Assembly (NCBI GenBank): GCA_945860705.1
Contig: CAMART010000019.1
Location: 1 to 53,958 of the forward strand
DNA length: 53,958 nt
Reading direction: 5' to 3'
Source: Chitinophaga pinensis
Lineage (GTDB): Bacteria > Bacteroidota > Bacteroidia > Chitinophagales > CAMDFR01
Shown here piece by piece: positions 35,801 through 43,183 of the stretch (position 1 is its first letter; each line of letters begins with the position of its first letter). Made by a program: the position numbers and the translations under genes. The notes beneath the pieces are model-generated. The model saw only the letters and a program-made list of their open reading frames with translations, ran no database searches and was not told the origin of the DNA.

Positions 35801-36468
35801 AAACAGATAGTATGTTCACTGGATTAACAGCAGGCAACTATATCATAGTAGTGGAAGACAATAATGACTGTGTAGGTAATACTACTTTTAGTATAGCACA
35901 ACCAAGCAACTATTCTATGAATCCTACAGCAACACCTGCTGTGATACAAAGAGGAATGACTACACAACTCAATGCAAATATCACCTCACCACTACCTATC
36001 GTATCGGTAGCTTGGAACGCATATCCTAGTGGAAATCCTCTAGACTTTAGTGCATGTGGAGTAGCGAGCAATTGTCAAACACCTACTGCATCGCCTATAG
36101 AAAATACCACTTATGAAATCATCAGTACAGATTCAAATAGTTGTGTGCTAGTAGATTCTATATCTGTAGTCGTGCTTCAAGAAAAAGCCGTATTTATACC
36201 TACTGCATTTTCTCCAAATGGAGATGGCAAAAATGAAACATTTGATTTTCAAATCTTAGGTGCAAAAGAAGTAGCAGTAAGTATCTGGAATAGATGGGGA
36301 GAAATAGTATATACCAATCCGGCACAAATAAATGGAGCAGGTAATGGATGGGATGGAAAATCTAAAGGTCAGAATGTATCATTAGACACGTATGTTTATC
36401 AGTTTGAAGTAGAGTACTATGATGGTACAAAAGAAACACTCAGTGGCACGGTGAATGTATTGAAATAA
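32875..36468 (+). CDS. T9SS-exported adhesin with SprB repeats
   Basis: A 1197-residue cell-surface protein. It has a signal peptide (MKKYILPLIIFCFITSTTDIYAQ) and an N-terminal Cys-rich region. It then carries about nine tandem SprB repeats (about residues 335-1020, pattern CxGxxDGxxxxxVSGGxxPYxYxWxxG...LxxGTYxVxxxDxxGC), as in the SprB adhesin of gliding Flavobacterium. A linker and a type B T9SS C-terminal domain follow (FIPTAFSPNGDGKNETF, WNRWGEIVY, GWDGKSKGQ, YVYQFEVEYYDGTKE; about 1105-1197). The C-terminal domain targets it to the type IX secretion machine, which is not encoded in the window apart from the PorV-like barrel. A role in attachment or gliding is inferred from the family. 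A non-coding tRNA-repeat region follows, then a second adhesin. Confidence 0.92.
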   Translation: MKKYILPLIIFCFITSTTDIYAQAFRDGNMQVRYRMDQHYADCGTGEIDAEDFVTNYRMRDYPDIDGTNWQYSGPIAWTGPFSVCIGCCTYTNSANHNRTFTYGAPNTLGPRPAPAGIQFGFESWEDDYFSCAGGFICFGSCGPGASDRTVYNVGGSCGCISCNDDDDYASREQNGTISNNFRIAAPNTFTNRGTMRDDNAGFTGTGPTANGINYGAIYSSFWTPPCPDTFWADRPVICDPGYVTIQTGGAVFGGTYRWYQMVSGSPVFIQETTDSFLTLYVAATTTYRVFTKNVVSPSAPAGTQAESWSYRQFTIFQEKPTITAINTANPLCADSSNGSISIRVASSVPCQFSINNGVTWQTDSNFINLPRGLYLVKVKSAFCEVPPYGLPVQLLDPTRLTSYIGRTDSVRCNGNNDGAIELSVSGGTGPYTFVWSNGATTEDIVSLAPGTYTVTITDNNGCVNRTTSATIYQPAPLSATTSTDSVSCAGSADGMASISVSGGNGAYSYLWNNGANTASISSLSGGTYIVTVTDRKGCTLARSMNVYEAPALTVSLSKTDVDCYGANTGSVSVDTNSIGGVGPYSYTWSPPATNTPTISGLGVGTYSVVVSDSRGCTTTGSITVNQPDSLRISSLLFDVECNGGANGRIDITVSGGSTPYIYAWTGGITSSSEDISGLSGGTYDLMVIDNQGCMKMQSFTINEPAPLATTFTNINARCFGESSASSTVNITGGSSPYNILWNTFATSATISGINAGTYTVIITDDNGCIHNNTTTITQPSQMILSNIGITNNRCYGFDSGTVFFSVLGGMGTLDYVWNTGLPFTNNHPNLGAGLYNVVITDDSGCFVIENFTITEPTAFITNINGNSPTCNDNSTGFAVVTALGSTPPYNYTWNTSPPQSGIMATNLGAGTYTVTITDLNSCTVSDTVTITAPAPINVTTVPLSVKCFGASDGKVTVSATGGTMPYKYILNGILQTDSMFTGLTAGNYIIVVEDNNDCVGNTTFSIAQPSNYSMNPTATPAVIQRGMTTQLNANITSPLPIVSVAWNAYPSGNPLDFSACGVASNCQTPTASPIENTTYEIISTDSNSCVLVDSISVVVLQEKAVFIPTAFSPNGDGKNETFDFQILGAKEVAVSIWNRWGEIVYTNPAQINGAGNGWDGKSKGQNVSLDTYVYQFEVEYYDGTKETLSGTVNVLK

Positions 36469-36588
36469 TTAGTTATTCTCTAATTCATCTGATAGTTTGT
36501 AGATTTTGCCAGCTAATAGAATATGGTCGGTGATCACTCCAAGGCTTGACAAAACCGACCATGATATAAAGGCTTTCATTTTATAAGT
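36469..36588. other. spacer with a hairpin at the outer edge of the tRNA repeat
   Basis: After the adhesin stop there is an inverted repeat ATGGTCGGT (36523-36531) / ACCGACCAT (36554-36562). Immediately after it the sequence joins the tRNA repeat unit (AAAGGCTTTCATTTTATAAG). The hairpin thus stands at the outer boundary of the tandem duplication, in place of the left arm of the tRNA terminator found in the complete units. Confidence 0.75.
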
Positions 36589-36668
36589 GGTCCCACTTGG
36601 GCTCGAACCAAGGACTCTCCCGCTATCAGCGGGATGCTACTTTCCTTAATTAATCTTATTAGTTATGA
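36589..36668 (-). pseudogene. tRNA remnant 1, with an Ile(GAT)-like palindromic arm
   Basis: On the minus strand the T-arm and 3' acceptor (CTTGG-TTCGAGC-CCAAG-TGGGACC) are identical to the intact tRNA(CAT). The anticodon arm is replaced by TCCCG-CTGATAG-CGGGA, itself a 17-base palindromic hairpin whose loop would read GAT. The 5' acceptor strand and D-arm no longer pair. The alignment to the intact gene keeps the same length across the anticodon arm. Confidence 0.82.
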
Positions 36669-36714
36669 AATAAAAAAGCCTTTCAATTACTTGAAAGGCT
36701 TTCATTTTATAAGT

Positions 36715-36794
36715 GGTCCCACTTGGGCTCGAACCAAGGACTCTCCCGCTATCAGCGGGATGCTACTTTCCTTAATTAATCTTATTAGTTATGA
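36715..36794 (-). pseudogene. tRNA remnant 2, identical in design to remnant 1
   Basis: The second 126-bp copy, with the same T-arm, acceptor 3' strand and TCCCGCTGATAGCGGGA arm as remnant 1. The near-identity of the two remnants implies a recent second duplication. Confidence 0.82.
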
Positions 36795-36797
36795 TAT

Positions 36798-36828
36798 AAA
36801 AAAGCCTTTCAATTACTTGAAAGGCTTT
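36798..36828 (-). terminator. terminator of the tRNA(CAT) gene
   Basis: Perfect 12-bp stem (36801-36812 with 36817-36828; AAAGCCTTTCAA/TTGAAAGGCTTT), loop TTAC, with a T-run on the minus strand. The same hairpin recurs 126 bases to the left. Confidence 0.85.
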
Positions 36829-36839
36829 CATTTTGTATG

Positions 36840-36914
36840 TGGTCCCACTTGGGCTCGAACCAAGGACCCCCTGATTATGAGTCAGGTGCTACTAACCAAC
36901 TGAGCTATAGGACC
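36840..36914 (-). tRNA. tRNA with CAT anticodon (Met elongator or Ile2)
   Basis: Minus-strand cloverleaf: acceptor GGTCCTA with TGGGACC, anticodon arm CCTGA-CTCATAA-TCAGG with CAT, T-arm CTTGG-TTCGAGC-CCAAG, discriminator A, no encoded CCA. A CAT anticodon may belong to elongator tRNA-Met or to the tRNA-Ile that TilS modifies with lysidine; I cannot settle this from the sequence. A minus-strand TATATTTG box lies at 36952-36945. Confidence 0.92.
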
Positions 36915-36944
36915 ATTGTTTTAAATACTCTTCAAAACGGGTTG

Positions 36945-36952
36945 CAAATATA
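36945..36952 (-). promoter_or_regulatory. -7 box of the tRNA(CAT) gene
   Basis: Exact minus-strand TATATTTG about 30 bases upstream of the tRNA 5' end. Confidence 0.45.
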
Positions 36953-37179
36953 ATAACTTTTCATTGAAGAAAATAGATTATCAATAAAAAATATTATTTT
37001 ATATATCTTATTTTCACATATTTCGTCTCAATATAATGGTGTTTTTAGAAAAATATACAATGCTATAAATTTAATAAATTGAAAATCAATACATTTAAAC
37101 ATTTTGAATTTGTTATTTTTTTTGTATTTTTATAGTCAATTTATAACAATATAATTAACTAATTTTTTAAATAAGGCCA
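36953..37179. other. AT-rich leader of the giant adhesin gene
   Basis: No gene is visible. A weak promoter candidate for the adhesin is TTTG (37103-37106) with TATTTTTA (37125-37132), one base off the -7 consensus. The predicted leader would be about 40 nt. Confidence 0.35.
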
Positions 37180-40100
37180 ATGAAAAAAAGTTACAATTTA
37201 TTTATTAAATACTTTTTATTAATTATTGCAGTAGCATTTAGTTTTAATGAAGCTAAAGCATCACATATCATGGGATCTGATTTAAGCTTTAGATGTATAG
37301 GTCCTAATCAATACAGAATCAGATTAAGCTTGTATAGAGACTGTAGCGGTATATCTTTAGGTGCTACACAAACTGTAAGAGTTGCATCTGCTTCATGCGG
37401 TTCAACTATAAATGTCACATTAACTAGATTAGCAGGATGGCCTATAGAAGTTTCACCAATATGTGCTTCACGTATTTCTAGTAGTACATGTAGAGGTGGT
37501 ACTATACCAGGAGTAGAAGAACATATTTATGAAGGTACGGTCACTCTTCCATCACGATGTACAGATTGGGTTTTTAGCTGGACAACCTGTTGTCGAAATC
37601 CTGCTATTACTACCATTAGTACACCTGATGCGATTGGTACTTACATACAAGCAACTATGAATAACGTGCTAGTACCATGTGATAATTCACCAGATTTTAC
37701 CACATTACCAGTTCCATATGTATGTAATAATATGCCATACATATATAATCACGGTGCTGTAGATGCAGATGGTGATTCCTTGTATTATACGATAGTGTCA
37801 TGTTTAGATGGAGGACCTACAGATCCAGTTCCATATATACCACCAAGAACAGCTTTAAGTCCTTTAGCTACTTCTTCAGGTGTAGCTATAGATCCTGCAA
37901 ATGGTAACGTAAGTTTTACACCCAATGCACTTCAAGTAGCCGTAATGGCTATACTTGTGCAAGAGTTTAGAGATGGAGTGCTCATAGGTAGTACCATGAG
38001 AGATATACAAGTGACTGTACTTGCATGTACTAATAATCCTCCAATTCTCGACTCTATTTCTAATGCGGTAGGAGGGAATAGGCTTACTCCATATAGATAC
38101 GAAGTATGTATAGGTGATAGTATTAGATTTGATGTATATGGAAGAGATAGTAATAGAACCGATACTTTGATCATGACAAATAATGTTGCTACTGCTATAC
38201 CAGGTGCAATTTTCACAAATCCAATAGCTGATACTCCTAGTGTATATGGTACATTTTCATGGGTGCCAACTGATTTAGATGCAGGTATAAACTCGTTTGT
38301 AGTACTACTAAGAGATAATGCATGTCCAGTATATGGAAGTACCGTAAGAGCATATGATATCGTAGTAGTCGGTGTCGCCATACTAGCACCTGATTCACAG
38401 TTTATCTGTTATCCACCTGGAGATACTTTTACACTTTTAGCAAGAGGTAGCGCAACCACATATAGGTGGTCAGTACTTAGAGGTGATAGTGCATCTTTGA
38501 CATGTACTACCTGCAATCCTCTAGTTGTATTTCCTACTAGAACTACAACCTATATTGTAGAAGGAACATCACCGTCTGGTTGTCAGAATAGTGATACTAC
38601 TACAGTAGTTATTATTCCTGCATTTGATATCAATGAAAATAATGATACTACAATATGTATGGGGCAAAGTGTGCGGCTTAGTGCCACACCTACTATACCA
38701 GGTAGTTATCTTTATAGTTGGTCACCACGAACTGGATTAAGCGATTCTACATCGTCAAATCCAATAGCTACACCTACAGTCAATACAACTTATGTTGTGC
38801 ATGTAATAGGGGGAGGTATAGGTGGATGTGACGACTGGGATACTGTAAGAGTAAATGTAGTAAATGGGGGTCTGTTTACAAAAAATGTAATGATTTGTAG
38901 AGGTGCTTCGTATACATATGGTGGTAGAACTTATACAAGTGCTGGTATATATAGAGATACTTTTGGTACTTCATTAGCTGGCTGTGATTCTATTTTTCAA
39001 CTAACTGTAAGTTATGATACATCAGTTACATTTTTGCGAAGACAAGCAGATACTTCTATATGTGTTGGAAGGCCTGTTCTTATAAACAATATAATACGAT
39101 ATGACACTATCGTAAAAATGGATACTACACCTATCTGTGACTCGTATTTTGTAGCAAGTATTCCTTTTGCACCTATTGTAGGTGGCACACCTTTAAATCT
39201 ATTAACTACAGGTGATGATGTAGTAAGCGTAGCTACAGCTATAGGATTTTCGTTTAATTTTTATTGCACCAACTTCACTCAGTTTTATGCCAGTTCCAAT
39301 GGATTTGTCACATTTACTGGGGGCTCTGGATCTGGTTGTTGTACAGGACAGCTCTTACCAAATGTTACGGCACCAAATAATTTAATAGCCTGTGGATGGA
39401 ATGACTATAATGTAACTGGAGGAGCCACTGTTCAATATTTTTTAAGTGGAGTTGCGCCAAATAGAATATTAACTGTAAGATATAATAGTTTGCCACATTT
39501 TACTGCCGGTGACGGAACTCCACTTACTACCCAAGTGCAATTGTATGAAACATCAAATATGATAGAAATACATACTACAGCATTAACAGCAAATGCATTA
39601 GGTGGCAACGGTCATACATTTGGAATTGAAAATATACCAGGTACTCGAGCTAAACCCGTGCCAGGCAGAAATCAAGCGGAAGGTTTTACAATGACAAACG
39701 AATCTTGGAGATTTACTAAAGGATATACCTTATTAGCTAGAAAGAATCCATTGACTATTTCGTGGTCACCAACTACAGCTTTAGTTCCTACAAATAGAGT
39801 AAATCCAACTGCTACACCAACTTCAACTACTACATATATTTTATCTGTATTTGATAGTTTATGTTATTTCTATGATACTGTTACGATAACTATTAGAAAT
39901 AAAGATACCGTAAATCAAACGTTTAGTTTATGTGGAGGAAGTATAGTAAGAGTAGGAACACGCTCATATACTACATCAGGATTTTATAGAGATACTTTAC
40001 TGAATTCAGCAGGATGCGACTCATTTGTAAATACCACTTTAGTTATTATTCCTAGTGATTCATTAAATCAAATTATTAGTATTTGTGATGATAGTTCTTT

Positions 40101-42990
40101 TACATATAATGGAAGAACTCATACTATATCTGGAATTTATAGCGACACCTTCATAAATAGAAATGGGTGTGATTCTATAATGTATACATACCTAAATATT
40201 AGACCACGAAGTTTTGTTACACAAAATATTCGTTTCTGTATAGGTAATAGTATCAATGTAGGTGTAAACACTTATAGTACTTCTGGTACATATCGAGATA
40301 CACTAACAAATATTTTATCTTGTGATAGTATTATTACAACAAACTTAATAGTAGATACCTTCCCTGTCGGAAGACAAACTATTCATATTTGTCCTAGCTC
40401 TTCATATACTGTAGGTTCAAATACATATACTAGTGCAGGAGTTTACACAGATACTTTATTAAACCCAGGTAGATGTGATACTATAGTTATTACAAATTTA
40501 ATAATAGATACTTTACCATTCAGCTATCAAACTATAGCTATTTGCCCAGATGCATCTTATACAATAGGATCTCGTACATATTCAGTTCCAGGTAGCTATA
40601 ATGATACTTTCCCTAAACCTGGTTTTTGTGATACAATCATAGTAACGACTATTATTTATAAACCTATAAGTAGTTCTACTATCACACCATCATTTTGTGA
40701 TGGAGATACCCTACGAGTAGGGACAAGCAGATATACTACTTCAGGCACTAGATATGACACACTTGTAAATTATGTAGGGTGCGATAGTATAGTTACATCG
40801 ATACTTACAGTTTATCCAAATGTTGTAACTATAATACCAGTTACTATTTGTTATGATCAATTCTATTTTGCTGCAGGGGCTAATAGAAATACAACAAATA
40901 CCTATTATGATTCTTTACTCTCTATAAACGGATGTGATAGCGTTATAAGAACTAATCTTACAGTAATTCCACTAGTTACTACTACAAGAACAATCAGTAT
41001 TTGTTTTGGAGATTCATTATTTGTACAAGGAGCTAACAGAGGTAGTTCAGGTACCTACTATGATACATTAGTAGCAATAAGTGGATGCGATAGTTTATTG
41101 ATTACAAATTTAATATTCAAGAGCCATAGTTACACTACACAAAATCCTCGAATTTGCAATGGAGCTAGTTTTACTGTGGGTATCAATACTTATACTTCAG
41201 GTGGAACCTACCAAGATACATTAGTAAATTATTTAGGTTGCGATAGTGTGATTACTACTAATTTAACAATAGATACAGTTATCCTCAATAAAACCACTCG
41301 TAACATACGATGTTTTTCGGGCAATGATGGACAGATAGTAGGAAGCGCATTAGGCGGAGTAGGACCATATGAGTTCAATATAGGAGGAGCATGGCAAGCC
41401 TCAGGTACCTTCAATAGTTTAGTAGCAGGCACTTATACACTTACAGTAAGAGACTTTAATGGTTGTACTACAAATACAAGTATCACACTTACACAACCAC
41501 TTCGTATCATACCAACTATACTAGTAAATACACCACCACTCTGTAATGGAGGAAATGATGGAAGTATGCAAATAGGCACCACCAATGGCACAGCACCATT
41601 CCAGTATTCATTAAATAATATTAGCTATCAAGTAAGCAATACATTGTCAGGATTGAGTGCAGGAAACTATAGAGCCTATGTACAAGATTCATTGGGTTGT
41701 ATAGATTCTATAAACTTTACGATTACAGAACCAGCACCAATAGTGATAGATGTAGTAACTACACAAAACAAATGTAATAATGATGCTACAGGAGTTATTA
41801 CTTTATCTCCTAGAGGAGGAAGAACTCCATATGACTATTCAATAGATGGAGGCACTAGCTTTGTAGGTACCAATACATTTGCAGGACTAGTAGCAGGAGT
41901 ATATAATATAGTAGTTAGAGATAGAAATAACTGTACTGCATCAGCTACTACTACCTTGAATAATCCTACTTTATTTACAATAGATGCAAGTGGAGTAGAT
42001 GTGTTATGTTGGGATAGTGACAATGGTAAGATAAACATACTACCAAATGGAGGTACTACACCATACCAAAGTTATGGCATCTCACAAAATAATGTAGTAT
42101 TTAGCACCTCCAATGTTCCAAAATTTGCAAATCTTACATCAGGCTTCTATTATGTAGAAGGCTATGACGCTAATGGATGTAGAGCCACTGACACTGCGAG
42201 TATAGGCAGACCACCAGTAGATACCTTTGCATTTGATATAGATAGTACAAGTTGCTATGGAGCACAATATCTAGATGGAAGTATCATAGTAAGCGCACTA
42301 GCCAATCCACCATATACATGGACTATAGATGGAGGAGCAAGTCAAAACTTTGGAATCTTCTACGGACTAGGAGCTGGCTATCATTTAATCATAGCAACCA
42401 ATGCAAATGGATGTGTCGATTCATTAATCCAATTTGTGCCATTCCCACCACCAGTGATAGTAGATGTGGTGCCAGATACGGTATATTTAGAGTTAGGCGC
42501 ATCACAGCAAATAAATGTAAACGTACAAAATGCTATCAACCCGACATATGTATGGAATACATTACAAGGTTTATCGTGCAATGATTGCCCAAATCCAATA
42601 GTAAGTCCATTCAACGATATGATATATACAATACGAGTATATGATCACTCACACCCACTCAATAGCAGTGAGTGTTATGGAGAAGCTACACTATATGTGA
42701 TGGTAGAAGAACATATCAAATCGTACGTACCTAATGCTTTTACACCAGCAAATACAGATGGAATCAATGATCAATTGATGGTATATGGAGAAGGCATTAA
42801 GAAATTACACTTTACGATATATGATAGATGGGGTGAATTATTATTTGAGAGCAATAGACAAGATATCGGCTGGGATGGAAGCTATAAAGGTAAGATACTA
42901 GGACCGGGTGTATATATCTATTATGTAGAAGCAGAATACTTAGATAGTAAGAAAGAATATTATCAAGGTAGTGTAACGCTATTGAAATAG
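37180..42990 (+). CDS. giant T9SS-exported adhesin with 51-residue Cys repeats and SprB repeats
   Basis: A 1936-residue surface protein. After a signal peptide (MKKSYNLFIKYFLLIIAVAFSFNEAKA) comes an N-terminal domain beginning SHIMGSDLSFRCIG, common at the start of Bacteroidota gliding-type proteins, and Ig-like regions. A tandem array follows at about 910-1370: nine copies of a 51-residue unit (pattern ICxGxSxTVGxxTYTxSGxYxDTLxN...GCDSxxxTNLxI), each with two cysteines; a tenth, lone copy is at about residue 570. Five SprB repeats follow (about 1375-1755), then an Ig-like segment and a type B T9SS C-terminal domain (YVPNAFTPANTDGINDQL, YDRWGELLFE, GWDGSYKGK, GVYIYYVEAEY). It should be exported by type IX secretion and displayed on the surface; adhesion or gliding is inferred. 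A strong terminator follows. Confidence 0.92.
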   Translation: MKKSYNLFIKYFLLIIAVAFSFNEAKASHIMGSDLSFRCIGPNQYRIRLSLYRDCSGISLGATQTVRVASASCGSTINVTLTRLAGWPIEVSPICASRISSSTCRGGTIPGVEEHIYEGTVTLPSRCTDWVFSWTTCCRNPAITTISTPDAIGTYIQATMNNVLVPCDNSPDFTTLPVPYVCNNMPYIYNHGAVDADGDSLYYTIVSCLDGGPTDPVPYIPPRTALSPLATSSGVAIDPANGNVSFTPNALQVAVMAILVQEFRDGVLIGSTMRDIQVTVLACTNNPPILDSISNAVGGNRLTPYRYEVCIGDSIRFDVYGRDSNRTDTLIMTNNVATAIPGAIFTNPIADTPSVYGTFSWVPTDLDAGINSFVVLLRDNACPVYGSTVRAYDIVVVGVAILAPDSQFICYPPGDTFTLLARGSATTYRWSVLRGDSASLTCTTCNPLVVFPTRTTTYIVEGTSPSGCQNSDTTTVVIIPAFDINENNDTTICMGQSVRLSATPTIPGSYLYSWSPRTGLSDSTSSNPIATPTVNTTYVVHVIGGGIGGCDDWDTVRVNVVNGGLFTKNVMICRGASYTYGGRTYTSAGIYRDTFGTSLAGCDSIFQLTVSYDTSVTFLRRQADTSICVGRPVLINNIIRYDTIVKMDTTPICDSYFVASIPFAPIVGGTPLNLLTTGDDVVSVATAIGFSFNFYCTNFTQFYASSNGFVTFTGGSGSGCCTGQLLPNVTAPNNLIACGWNDYNVTGGATVQYFLSGVAPNRILTVRYNSLPHFTAGDGTPLTTQVQLYETSNMIEIHTTALTANALGGNGHTFGIENIPGTRAKPVPGRNQAEGFTMTNESWRFTKGYTLLARKNPLTISWSPTTALVPTNRVNPTATPTSTTTYILSVFDSLCYFYDTVTITIRNKDTVNQTFSLCGGSIVRVGTRSYTTSGFYRDTLLNSAGCDSFVNTTLVIIPSDSLNQIISICDDSSFTYNGRTHTISGIYSDTFINRNGCDSIMYTYLNIRPRSFVTQNIRFCIGNSINVGVNTYSTSGTYRDTLTNILSCDSIITTNLIVDTFPVGRQTIHICPSSSYTVGSNTYTSAGVYTDTLLNPGRCDTIVITNLIIDTLPFSYQTIAICPDASYTIGSRTYSVPGSYNDTFPKPGFCDTIIVTTIIYKPISSSTITPSFCDGDTLRVGTSRYTTSGTRYDTLVNYVGCDSIVTSILTVYPNVVTIIPVTICYDQFYFAAGANRNTTNTYYDSLLSINGCDSVIRTNLTVIPLVTTTRTISICFGDSLFVQGANRGSSGTYYDTLVAISGCDSLLITNLIFKSHSYTTQNPRICNGASFTVGINTYTSGGTYQDTLVNYLGCDSVITTNLTIDTVILNKTTRNIRCFSGNDGQIVGSALGGVGPYEFNIGGAWQASGTFNSLVAGTYTLTVRDFNGCTTNTSITLTQPLRIIPTILVNTPPLCNGGNDGSMQIGTTNGTAPFQYSLNNISYQVSNTLSGLSAGNYRAYVQDSLGCIDSINFTITEPAPIVIDVVTTQNKCNNDATGVITLSPRGGRTPYDYSIDGGTSFVGTNTFAGLVAGVYNIVVRDRNNCTASATTTLNNPTLFTIDASGVDVLCWDSDNGKINILPNGGTTPYQSYGISQNNVVFSTSNVPKFANLTSGFYYVEGYDANGCRATDTASIGRPPVDTFAFDIDSTSCYGAQYLDGSIIVSALANPPYTWTIDGGASQNFGIFYGLGAGYHLIIATNANGCVDSLIQFVPFPPPVIVDVVPDTVYLELGASQQINVNVQNAINPTYVWNTLQGLSCNDCPNPIVSPFNDMIYTIRVYDHSHPLNSSECYGEATLYVMVEEHIKSYVPNAFTPANTDGINDQLMVYGEGIKKLHFTIYDRWGELLFESNRQDIGWDGSYKGKILGPGVYIYYVEAEYLDSKKEYYQGSVTLLK

Positions 42991-43007
42991 TATAATAAGT
43001 ATCAATC

Positions 43008-43042
43008 TAGATATTAGACGCTAGATTCTAGATGTTAGATAA
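43008..43042 (+). repeat. five heptamers TAGAnnn
   Basis: TAGATAT, TAGACGC, TAGATTC, TAGATGT and TAGATAA follow each other without gaps between the adhesin stop and its terminator. A 7-base short tandem repeat; no role is evident. Confidence 0.7.
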
Positions 43043-43060
43043 ATAGTAAAAAATTAAATT

Positions 43061-43106
43061 AAAAGGCTATAGATTTTTGCGGAGCAAAAATCTATAGCCT
43101 TTTTTA
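43061..43106 (+). terminator. 20-bp-stem terminator after the giant adhesin
   Basis: Perfect 20-bp stem (43061-43080 with 43084-43103; AAAAGGCTATAG/CTATAGCCTTTT) with a GGA loop and T-run. Confidence 0.92.
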
Positions 43107-43170
43107 GTTGAATTATATTCATTTGTATATTCATATTTTAACCTCATTTTTTATACTAAGCTAAATACTC

Positions 43171-43178
43171 TATTTTTG
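43171..43178 (+). promoter_or_regulatory. -7 box of pheT
   Basis: Exact TATTTTTG ending five bases before the pheT ATG; TTTT at about 43147-43150 may serve as a weak -33. A near-leaderless transcript is predicted. Confidence 0.5.
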
Positions 43179-43183
43179 CTATT

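Larger units (their letters stand above)
36569..36839. repeat. two 126-bp tandem copies of the tRNA(CAT) 3' half and its terminator
   Basis: The sequence GGTCCCACTTGGGCTCGAAC starts at 36589, 36715 and 36841, exactly 126 bases apart each time. The third is the intact tRNA. The first two carry a conserved 3' half and the downstream terminator, but their 5' halves are unrelated. The two complete units (36589-36714 and 36715-36840) are nearly identical to one another. Confidence 0.92.

Noticed and set aside
36634-36903. Frame reading GPTWARTKD twice
   Set aside because: It is a translation of the tRNA repeats and terminators; such GPTWARTKDPLIMS products are typical false genes over a tRNA.
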